In this document: positions 50,883-60,700 of the stretch, piece by piece
How the letters are laid out: the number at the start of each line of letters is the position of its first letter
How positions within the stretch are numbered: position 1 is the stretch's first letter
From: Pectinophora gossypiella
Lineage: Eukaryota > Arthropoda > Insecta > Lepidoptera > Gelechiidae
DNA: 64,000 nucleotides
Reading direction: 5' to 3'
Assembly: GCF_024362695.1 (NCBI RefSeq)
Contig: NC_065422.1
Coordinates: 13,949,534 to 14,013,533 of the forward strand
Translations under genes and position numbers: made by a program
The notes under the pieces: generated by a model
The model's input: the letters and a program-made list of their open reading frames with translations, nothing else
What the model was told of the DNA's origin: nothing
Database searches by the model: none

Positions 50883-51165
50883 TTTTTGTTTTCCCCAAAG
50901 GGCAAGGAAAAGGAAACTATGCCCATACAGCCAAGTCTTATGTTTTTTTTTCTGATGACGCGACGATTAAATGAAATGATGAAAGGCGCTAACGATGAAT
51001 ATTAATTTAATATTTGTATATTTTAATGTTGTAAATGTATATGTGTCGTAGATTTTACCTAAATAAACATTATTATTATTATTTTTTTATTATTATTATT
51101 ATGAAGGATGAAACCTAAGCCCCCACACTTGGAGCAGCCTCCTACTTCAAACCCCAAAACGAATT
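50883..51165 (-). repeat. Dispersed repeat, reverse copy of the 1.9-2.4 kb repeat
   Basis: Reverse complement of the 1915-2440 family: ccccaaagggcaagg, then ctatgcccatacagccaagt, an AT-rich middle with (att) runs, then gatgaaacctaagccccca. Confidence 0.7.
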
Positions 51166-51387
51166 ACTCGAAAGTCCGCATAAACTTTCGAGTTATGAAG
51201 CGGCTTCTTGGCACGATGCAAAAATAAATAGGTACACTTTATCTATTGATTCCGATATAATGAATTAATGACACTATCGCAAATGTTTTCCAACTTACTT
51301 AGATGATGATCGTATCATGAACCACAATACATGTCAAAGCTATCTAGAAGACATGTAAACATTATTCACTATCACAAAGAATAAGTA

Positions 51388-52214
51388 TGACGGCACCAAC
51401 GGTAGATCGACCGAACTATCAGTCACCCGACAGTCCGACGATCTATAAAAAAAAAGAATGAAGTGTTGCCTTTGGATTCATTCTGACGTAACGCCAGGTA
51501 TTGGTGTTCGTTCGCGCCCTTTTTATGATGTGCAAGACGAACGGTCAAGTGGACAACGGACTCAGTTTGTTTTGGTTGATTTGGCGCGAAAGAACACCAC
51601 GTATCGGGTGGAACGTCGTGTTTCTATTCTTTTATGCGAGATACACCGTGTAGATTGTGTAGTTATTAAGCGAGTGTTATTGAGTGCTGTAGTTGATTAG
51701 TTGACAAAGGGCCTCCTGACCCTTTATCAGGTAGATCTGTCATCGTAAGACGTGGGCGTTTGTGGGTTAACGGGCAAGGAAGCAGAACAAAACCACTAAA
51801 TTCAAATTGCAATGAACGTCACTTTAATCACTACAGTAATTAGGTAACTTAAACAACATGAACACTTCTCAACTCTTATCTAATTATACTAAGGACGCAA
51901 ATTTAATCAACTACAGCACTCAATAACACTCGCTTAATAACTACACAATCTACACGGTGTATCTCGCATAAAAGAATAGAAACACGACGTTCCACCCGAT
52001 ACGTGGTGTTCTTTCGCGCCAAATCAACCAAAACAAAGTGAGTCCGTTGTCCACTTGACCGTTCGTCTTGCACATCATAAAAAGGGCGCGAACGAACACC
52101 AATACCTGGCGTTACGTCAGAATGAATCCAAAGGCAACACTTCATTCTTTTTTTTTATAGATCGTCGGACTGTCGGGTGACTGATAGTTCGGTCGATCTA
52201 CCGTTGGTGCCGTC
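51388..52214. mobile_element. Young foldback DNA transposon with 6-bp target duplication
   Basis: Arms 51388 to about 51697 and 51905-52214 are reverse complements with one visible mismatch (near 51562). The ends start gacggcaccaacggtagatc. It is flanked on both sides by aagtat, an apparent 6-bp target duplication. The ~207-bp spacer has no recognisable gene. The same 80-codon frame appears in both arms simply because they are inverted copies. Confidence 0.88.
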
Positions 52215-52495
52215 AAGTATGTAGGTACGACCAAAATTTTGGTTTTTGTTTGTATTTTGAAAATCTTGATTTTGGTGTCATACTAAAACAGTAAACAAGT
52301 TCTCTATAGCTCCGACGTATCTTTTTCGCTAGTCGTCATTTCTACATATTAAGCAAAACGGAAAGTCCAATAAGCGTCAAAATAATGTTCACAGAAGTTT
52401 TTTTGCTTATTATAATCGAAGTGTCATAACTATTCATGCCCTAACTACTTATACAAACACAAAATTCATAAAATCTACACGTTAGAAAAAATATG

Positions 52496-52621
52496 TGGCT
52501 TGGCCGTTTTGCTACCATCATATGAGTGTAAGGTGATGGTAACAAATTGGTGACTATTCATTGCCATTCTGTTACGTAGTTATTGTAGTAACCAAGTAAC
52601 TGTAACGAAACGGCCAAGCCA
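52496..52621. mobile_element. Short MITE-like element
   Basis: A 126-bp segment with 14-bp terminal inverted repeats (tggcttggccgttt at 52496-52509, aaacggccaagcca at 52608-52621). No clear target duplication was found. Confidence 0.5.
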
Positions 52622-54435
52622 AAGGTCTGAGTCATCCCTCAAAGTTTTCGTTACAATGTCACTAACACCCTGTATAATCTAAAATCCTTATTGCGAGCTT
52701 TAGCTGCCTCTTTCTATAATTTGCCAATAGACATCAATCCAAAATGTTCAATTATATCTCGTTAAGTATTAGTTTTTCGGTAAAAACACAAGTACCTATT
52801 ATGTTGATTGTCATTGATTTTTTCTATCGATTGGCTTAACAAAATAATGACATTTTGCCAAAAAACTCGTCTTTTTTAAAATCCGATCCAGCGTGAGCCC
52901 ATCTCTCAATACACCGGAAGGGTAACCCTAATTTACGGAGCGAAATTCTTCACTTCATACCGTTTAGTTCTACACTACGGGTTGGTATAGGTCCTTATTT
53001 GGTCAAATAGGCGTTTTATTTGTCAAAGTTTTCAAATATCTATAGAAAAACACGCGAGGTAGTAAAGTAAGTGACTAAGTAGAAAATAAATGTAGATATA
53101 ATTTATATAAAAGAATGAGGTAAGTAAATCATTATTGCCAAATGTCTTCAAAAAGAGTGTCCGGTAATGATAGTATTTGAACTTGACGAGTGCACGATCG
53201 TGTTCCTAGGTACCTACAGTAAGTAGAATGCAAGCTCGCCTTGACCTCGCCCGCGCGGCCGGCGGCGGCACCGCGGGGCCTTGCTGGACGCCCGCCGAGT
53301 GGAATCGTAAAGAGCCATACCTATATACCTATTATGTTTGCAAATATGCACAATCAACAGCTCGCACCAAATAGGTAGCAGGAAACTAGGAACCGTACGA
53401 AAACATATCTCGTCAATCGAATCGTATTTTCCAGAGGTGCAGATTGAGGAGGCATTGTTTATGATTCGCGTGTTTGTTTACGGGCGGCGCAGCGCGCGGC
53501 GGCGGCGGCGGCTGCGCTGGCAGCGAGCCACCGGAACGCGGTCACACACCAAACACACGGATTTCTCGGGAAAAAATAACGAAACGAGCCCAGTCGCCAC
53601 CACACCACTCCGCCCGCGCCGCTCTTGCGTACTACACTCGCGCTGTGCATTGTTTTATTTTAATAGAATGTAGGCGCCTCTAACATTGCTGCAAACCGCG
53701 TATAATTTATAATTACTTACTGCGCTATTTAATTTCAAATCTGTTGACTAAAGGAGCAGTGTAAGTGTCATTTATATAGATATTTATTGGACGAGACGCA
53801 GACTGACGTTGTCGACGCATAACATTATACTGTTGTGGTTCTGTGAGAAGTGCGCCTGCGTGATACGCTTCTTGTGCGTTATGTTGTGTATAGTGCACTG
53901 AGAATGGCGCGCGCCTGACGCAGCACTTTCGCTAGTAAATGACTCACGCGCCGTGACGAGAAAGAGCGACCGTGCGCCGGCGCACGTGACGTTACACCTG
54001 GCCCCCACTGGTGAGTTTACCACTTCTAGTTGGTGCAGTTTTTTATAGGTAAGTACGTACCTACTCACTTAGATTTAGCTAGTAGGTAGTTAAATTAAAA
54101 GTACTTACTTACCTGTTAAACTATGTATTATAAATCTAAAGGTTGCACCGCACACGAAGATATTGATTTGACCGTGCGCAGGCAACGGCAGTGGCGGCGT
54201 GCGCGCTGTCAAACGCATGGCTGCGTCAACCACCGGCGTCTCGCTACATGCATCTGAATAGATGCCAGCGATAACGGCTTCGCAGACAATTATAGAGTAC
54301 TTATACACCTAGTGAAGACGTATGTATTAGGTACTTAAGTAGTTTGTTTAACATGATGAGCAAGTGCCATAGAAATTAAAAATCAATCATTTATTTTGGT
54401 AGAGCATCATGATGTGGAGGTGGTGGTGAGGCTCC
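52622..54435. promoter_or_regulatory. Upstream region of the 54.4-kb gene, with GC-rich CpG patches
   Basis: An AT-rich background contains CpG-rich islands at about 53235-53300, 53480-53560, 53930-54000 and 54160-54240. The third includes cgcacgtgacgt, combining CACGTG and TGACGT. These may be promoter or 5'-UTR exons of the gene starting at 54436 (inference). Overlapping open frames here look random. Confidence 0.35.
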
Positions 54436-55211
54436 ATGGACACGGTGTACCCCGCGGGCGCGTCGGCGCTGGCGCGCGGCCGGCGCCTGCGCCGCGGCCC
54501 GCAGCGGGCGCGTACGCGCACGCAGCCCGTCACCTTCGCTGAGATCAAGGTAGCCGGCGGACAAAGACTATTCACTATTATTACCAGCTTGGGAAGTGCA
54601 AGGGCACAACAGCTGATGTTATTTAATGCGCGGCCAAAGTATCGACAAAACTTTAGTCCGGTCGAGGTTGACAACTAGCTCGCACATTAAGCTGCGAGAG
54701 TACCTAGATTCCTATTATAATCACATCACACATCATTATTAGGAAGTGGACGAGGAGTGTGAAGAGAGCGGCGGTCGCGAAGTCCCAGTCGGCGAGGCCG
54801 TGGCGAGAGCGGGCGCGGGAGCGGGGGAGGAGCGGCGGCGGCGTGACGAGGTGGTGGCCGCGGGCGACGTCGGCGCAATGTACCTGTCTCACTCGCGCCG
54901 CCGACGCGCGCGTAAGGACGTCATAGTGTGAGTAGGTACACCGGCACTAAATGCTTCCTGAGGGTGGGTGTCCACGAAAGCGGAAAGAGAAGAGGCTTTG
55001 GCAATTTATTTCACGCGGAGACTGATCGATACCTTCCCATCTCCGCTCCGCTTTGGTTTCCGTCAACATAATGTAACCCACCCTGACGCTCATTATCAGC
55101 TTCTTTATAATACTTAAGAAGCTATAACTCGCTGACGTGTGCAGGGAGCCGCCTGACGAGCCGCCGTGCAGCCGCGCCGCCAGCGAGCCGCGCGCACCCT
55201 CCGACCCGTAG
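54436..55211 (+). CDS. Small three-exon gene of unknown function (121 aa)
   Basis: Exons 54436-54549, 54743-54927 and 55145-55211 join in phase to 121 aa. The ATG follows an in-frame TGA nine bases upstream, which fixes this as the first coding ATG of the exon. The protein is very basic at the start (MDTVYPAGASALARGRRLRR), then has a well-formed segment spanning the exon 1/2 junction (TQPVTFAEIK joined to EVDEECEES), a low-complexity Ala/Gly/Glu part, a second conserved-looking segment (GAMYLSHSRRRRARKDVIV) and an acidic Pro-rich end (EPPDEPPCSRAASEPRAPSDP). No signal peptide, membrane helix or known domain. It looks like a small nuclear or adaptor protein; function unknown. The stop lies at the start of the minisatellite. 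Confidence 0.65.
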
Positions 55212-55700
55212 CATCGCGCTCCGCGACCCCTTAGAAGCGCCTCCCGACCTGACCCACATCCGTAGCAACGCACCCTCCGACCCGTAGCATCTCGCCCCAC
55301 TCTCGTAGCATCGCGCCTCCCGACCCGTAGCATCCCGCCCCCCGATTCGTAGCAGCGCGCTCCCCGACCCGTAGCAGCGGGCCCCCCGATCCGTAGCAGC
55401 GCGCCCCCCCGACCCGTAGCAACGCACCCCCCGACCCGTAGCAGCGCGCCCCCCGACCCGTAGCAGCGCGCCCCCTGACCTGTAGTAGCGCGCTCCCCGA
55501 CCTGTAGTAGCGCGCCCCCAACCGTAGCAGCACACCCCCTAACCCGTAGCTGCGCACCCCCTACCCGTAGCAGCGCGCCTCCCGACGCGTAGCAGCGCGC
55601 CCCCTGACCTGTAGTAGCGCGCTCCCCGACCTGTAGTAGCGCGCCCCCAACCGTAGCAGCGCACCCCCTACCCGTAGCAGCGCGCCCCCGACTCGTAGTT
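55196..55700. repeat. Minisatellite (unit about 21 bp) overlapping a stop codon
   Basis: Roughly 20-25 degenerate copies of a unit like ccccgacccgtagcagcgcg. The first recognisable piece (ctccgacccgtagcat) contains the last codons and TAG of the 54.4-kb gene. The long arginine/glycine-rich open frames on the opposite strand are products of the repeat and are not called as genes. Confidence 0.85.
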
Positions 55701-55971
55701 AACCGTTGTTTTATTATACTTAAGTAAATGATTGTAGTTTAGTGATTGTATGAAAATTTAGGTTTACTTTTACACAAAAATTACTCACTATTAAGATGTA
55801 TTATTTATTAAGTAGTTTAATACGTAGTTAGTACCTATTACGAAAGAAATATTTTTCTTGCCAATTGGCAGAAGTGTCGTGTCTGCTGTAGACTAACTAC
55901 TTAGATTAGATTTAGTTAATGAAACAACAGATGTCTGCGACGATTTGTCATGTATTGTACGATAAAAATTG

Positions 55972-55977
55972 AATAAA
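55972..55977 (+). terminator. Polyadenylation signal of the 54.4-kb gene
   Basis: AATAAA followed by another overlapping AATAAA-like run, about 760 bp after the stop and beyond the minisatellite. Confidence 0.5.
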
Positions 55978-56280
55978 TAAATATCACTCTCAGCCACTCG
56001 CGACTTCAATAATATACACGCTATGTACAACTCTCACTTGACATAAATACTTCATTGTCAACAAACAAACTTCATTGTAAACTTTTCGCAATATTCTACA
56101 CTAATTGTTAATATATAGATCTATATACTTAGTAGGCGGTTGATGATACCAAGTCTCATCTTCCTCGAGCACAATTCGGCAATGAGATAACAAACAGCAC
56201 GTTGAATCGGTCCATTTCTACATTTTTAAAGACAACGTCAACTTCAATCGGTAAGTTTGATATCATCAACGTCCTTTACG

Positions 56281-56718
56281 TTATTTATTTTCCTTTAATG
56301 GCCTACTTACACTAATTATTCTTATAAATATCATTTGGTATTTGTTACAAAGTAAACATTTCATTGAGCAAAACTGTAACCAATGTGACGTTGAGTTACC
56401 TTCTGGACTGCATTTATATTCAACAATTTTATTCTTGACTGAATATAGCTTGCCATTTATTTGTACTAAATATATATATGTTATTTCAGTATTACTTGCA
56501 TATAATAATTTATAATTGTCTAATATATTCCCTATGTTTATTAGATATAAGAATGGACGAGAACATGGCACATGGTATGGCGAGTGCACCATTGTGATTC
56601 GGTACGGTAACATACCTCGGCATATTATATCGGGAACAGTATTATTTAATACACCGAAACTGGGTAGTTTCATCAAAAGGCGAACAAGTTTGTCGGTTGT
56701 CTTTGAAAACAAAGACAA
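56281..56718 (-). CDS. Hypothetical ORF, 145 codons
   Basis: An uninterrupted frame in AT-rich DNA (MSLFSKTTDKLVRLLMKLPS to SRPLKENK). It contains several Cys (YKCSPEGNSTSHWLQFCSMK, then CLLCNK). I recognise no domain. A shorter open frame on the opposite strand (56516-56740) is equally protein-like, so coding status is doubtful. It could be an exon of an unseen gene or a transposon remnant. Confidence 0.25.
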   Translation of the reverse strand: MSLFSKTTDKLVRLLMKLPSFGVLNNTVPDIICRGMLPYRITMVHSPYHVPCSRPFLYLINIGNILDNYKLLYASNTEITYIYLVQINGKLYSVKNKIVEYKCSPEGNSTSHWLQFCSMKCLLCNKYQMIFIRIISVSRPLKENK

Positions 56719-56740
56719 TGATATATGGACGAACGGATAG

Positions 56741-57781
56741 TGACAAGTTGCTCGTAGGAATCACATGGTAATCCTCGTACGTACGTACGTACACATTGCA
56801 CCTTTTGTTCTATTTAATTGTATAGTAGGTACAATACGTAGGCACTACTTATATGTACTATAATGTATAGAAGAAGTACAGACGTAGTGTTGATTCAGAA
56901 GTAGTCAAAGTATACACGTATGGATAATATGTATAATATGGATGAGATTCACAAACATCATATTCAGATAATTTTGTTATTATATTAAAATATTCTAAAT
57001 GTTAAAAAAGGTATAATTGATAAAGTTATCTGAAATTGTACAACATTATAGTTTATTGGCTAAAATATCTAAATAATAATAGTAACGCTTATAATAAATT
57101 CTCAAAAGTCGATGAATATAACGTTGGCATGGAAGAGCACATCACAAACATAACATGGCAGTGTGACGTCAGCCGGCGGCCGGCGGTCAGAGAACATTGA
57201 ATTACTTTAATTAATTTCGTCCTAGCTACGTACACTTGCACAAGAATACTGCGTGTCTCCCGCAAGGGCTCTATCTACTCTACATTAACAATTTCTTGAG
57301 TAAGTAGGTAAAATAATATATACTTAACAATATTATACCTAGGCTGCGCGTACACAGTACGTCGGTATACTTTTCAAATCTCAGTTCTCAGTAATATTTA
57401 TATAACAGCTATGGTAACGACAACCGGCTTCTAACCGACCGCAAACACGAATATTTAAATTAAAACTTAGATTTTTCTAAATAAATAATATCCCCTAAGC
57501 ACGGGTAAGTGCTATGACAACAAAATCATTTAAATAAATAATGTTTATCAAGGAGCTAGCTAGGTAGGTAGGTACGTGTCATTAAATTTCATATTTGTCA
57601 CGTTTTAATACTGTACAAAATATATTTACTTATTCGTCTGCTAGGTACGTCAATATTCGCCGATCCACGGTCAATTCACTCTTCATATATCACTTAGGTT
57701 CTAGAAAGTAATTATTTAGCGCGGCGCGGTCGAGTGGACGGTCACTGTAAGACACTGTCGTGTAGAGCGGGGGCGGCGGCG
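56741..57781. other. Intergenic DNA and LGR1 3' UTR
   Basis: AT-rich. It contains a perfect TGACGTCA palindrome at about 57164 next to a GC-rich patch (gccggcggccggcgg), and a minus-strand AATAAA at about 57052-57057 that could end the LGR1 mRNA. No gene seen. Confidence 0.4.
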
Positions 57782-60700
57782 CTAGCGCGCGTCGTCGTCG
57801 GGCTGCGGCTCGGTCTCGGCGGCCGAGGGGATGGTGTGCAGCAGGCGCGCGGCGGGCGGCGACAGCGGCGGCTCCTCGGCCTGCACGGCCGGCTGGCGCG
57901 TGAGGCGCGGCCGCGCCGCCGGCGCCGCGCTGCCCGCCGAGCGCGACGTGCGCCACGTGCCCGTCGACGCCGTCGCGTTGGAGCCCGACGAGTCGTTGCG
58001 CGACGACGACAGGTTCGAGTCCTGCGACGTCTTGCGCGCCACGAGCCACGAGGCGGCGCGGCGCGGCGGCGGCGGCGGCCGGCCGTACGTGCGCCACGAG
58101 TCGGAGCGCGACGACGAGAACTCCACGGACGACGACACGGAGCCGGCGCGGGCGGGCGCCGCGGCCTGCGCGCGGGGCGCGGGCGCGGGCGGCGGCGCGC
58201 GGCGGCCGCAGGCGCGCAGCCAGCGCAGCAGGCGCGGCGCCGGCGCCGCCCGCGCCCCCCGCGCCCCCCGCGCCGCCCCCGCCGCCCCCGCCGCCGCCTC
58301 CAGCTCGCCCGCCAGCAGGCGGCGGCACGCGCACGCCGCGCCGTGCTGGCCGCGCGACGAGCGCTCGTTCAGGCTGTTGGTGTTGGCGGGCGTCTGCCGA
58401 TTGCTGAAGTTGGACGAGTGCCGGCAGCGGCCGATGCCGCGCGTCACGCGCGACTCCTCGATCGCCTTGCACACGAGCGCGCAGTCCTTCTTGAACTGCT
58501 TCGTGAGGATCGCGTACAGGAAGGGGTTGCAGCACGAGTTGAGCGGCAGCACGAACACGGTGAACACCTTCGCCTCCTCGAGCGACACGAGCTGCGCGCC
58601 GAACGCGGCGGTCAGCGCGAAGAAGGCGATCGGCGACCAGCACAGGAAGTCGGTGAACACGAGCAGCGCCATGCGCTTGGCGATGCGGGAGTCGTTCGAG
58701 TTCCACGCCTGCGAGCCGCGGATCGCGCAGTACATCTTGAGGTAGCAGCCGAGGAGCACGAGGAAGGCGACGCCGTTGATGACGAGCAGCGCGACCACGT
58801 AGCCGAGCGACGTGGGCGTGCTCGTCTCGAAGGGCAGGCACACGGCGAACTTGCGGTAGTCGGAGACGCCGAGCAGCGGCAGCGCGGCCGCCGTCAGGCT
58901 GAAGGCCCAGCCGACCGCCATGACGGCGGCCGCGTGCCGCAGCGACAGCCGCTTGTTGAGGTGCATGGCGTGCGTGATGGCGTAGTTGCGCTCGAGCGTG
59001 ATCACGGCGAGCGTGTACACGGACAGCTCGGAGGACAGCACGCCCAGGAAGCCGGCCAGCCGGCACGCAGCCGACAGCTGCCACGCCACCGCGTGCGCGC
59101 GGAACTCGCCCAGCGTGCCCGCGTCCACCACGGCCAGCAGCCCCAGGTATACGCCCATGCAGAAGTCGGCCGCGGCCAGGTTGGTGACGAGGAAGCGCGG
59201 CACGTCGAGCCGCGAGCGCGACCACACCAGCACGAACACCACCGTGCCGTTGCCCAGCAGCGCCAGCAGGAACACGGCCCACACGCCGCAGCGCAGCGTC
59301 CACCAGTCGAACAGGTCCACGCACGGCAGGAAGGGCCCGGGCAGCGGCAGGCAGTGCACCCGCCGCTGGCCGGCCGGCGCCGCCCCCGCGCCCCCCGCCG
59401 CCCACGCCTCCGCGTGCTCCCAGCCCAGCAGCGCGCGCCCGCCGCCCGACGCGTTCACTGCAACCAACAACCACACCGTCAGGCGACATGCTCGCGCCAA
59501 TGCAATGCTGCCACTCGGTTGCGCGGCTGCCGTAGATACTGACGGTAGTGCGCCCAGATGTCGGTGGCGTTGGCCCAGGCGGCGGGGTCGATGTGTTGCG
59601 GCGGGCGCAGCACGAGGTCAGTGAACCCTCCCCCCGCGCCGCCTCCCGCCGCCCCCGCCGCCCCCGTGCTGCCCTCCATCAGCGGCAGGAACTCGCAGCA
59701 GTGGTACGCGTACGACAGCACCAGCGTCTGTGCGGACACACACAACACATGCATTAATGTATAAAACATCCATATGTGTATGAATCTGTGAAATCTGATT
59801 CATTATGAATGAAGATAATTAATGCAAACACAATATTTATTTATTACATGACTGAGTTCACACTGTCTCGGCGAGGACACAAAATATTCGTAGAGTATCC
59901 CGTATCAGCAGGAAGCTTAATTAATTTGCCCGTGAACCTTGACAGACTCCCCGCTGCCCGACCGACGACCCGACAACGGCCCGACGGCCCAACCACCCAA
60001 CTGCCCCACCTCCGATAGAGATAAATTATAACACGCGCGCTCCTCCGTGATTTATGATGCCAATTCAAATTTAATAAAAATCTAGCCAAGTGCGAGTTGC
60101 CTCTATTTGCAGAGATTTTATGAACATTATGAGAAAGCTTGACGAAGCTTTTTGCTTGCTTGAATAATGGCTGTTTTAGGCGTCTTGTTAGGCGTTAAGT
60201 CTCCCATTTTTTGTCGGTATCTTTCTACGTTTAGTATTTAAGTACTGTATTTTCTTATTGTAGTGCATCTTAGCGGAATCTTTTATTTATTAGATATATA
60301 TCAAGGTAAATATATAAAAATACATGTTATCTCTATTTCTGACACCATGGCGTCACCTACATCACTTTTCAATTCAAAATTCAAATTCAAAAATATCTTT
60401 ATTCAGTAGGTAACATAGTTACACTTTGAATCGTCAATTTTACATAACGAACGTCTCATCCGCCTAAAACTACTGCAGCTTCTCACAACCTGTATAGCCG
60501 GGGAAAAGAAGCTGCAAGAAAAACCTCGGCACAGGGCCCTAGACGTTCTTTAAAAAAATAAAAATAAACATAAAATATTGGTATACAATTGAGTAATTTA
60601 GCTGCCTAATATCAGTTCTCAGACAGTTAATCCCATGCATTCATATCATCTAAATAATCACTAACTTTATAATAACCTTTTTTGTAAAGTTTTTGTTTAA

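Noticed and set aside
51458..52145. Two identical 80-codon ORFs facing each other
   Set aside because: They are the same sequence in the two arms of a foldback transposon, with no protein similarity.
55122..55557. Cys/Tyr/Gly-rich open frames on the minus strand over the minisatellite
   Set aside because: The repeat unit lacks stops in those frames, so length is meaningless; no start context or splice evidence.
55254..55700. CRISPR-like array
   Set aside because: Units are contiguous with no unique spacers and the host is a eukaryote; it is a minisatellite.
57160..57175. Perfect cAMP-response palindrome TGACGTCA near LGR1
   Set aside because: An 8-bp match is expected by chance and it lies downstream of the gene; no supporting context.
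57690..59624. Open frames of about 600 codons on the opposite and alternate frames of the LGR1 exon
   Set aside because: They are Arg/Ala/Gly/His shadows of a GC-rich exon; only the GPCR frame has recognisable family motifs and matching splice sites.
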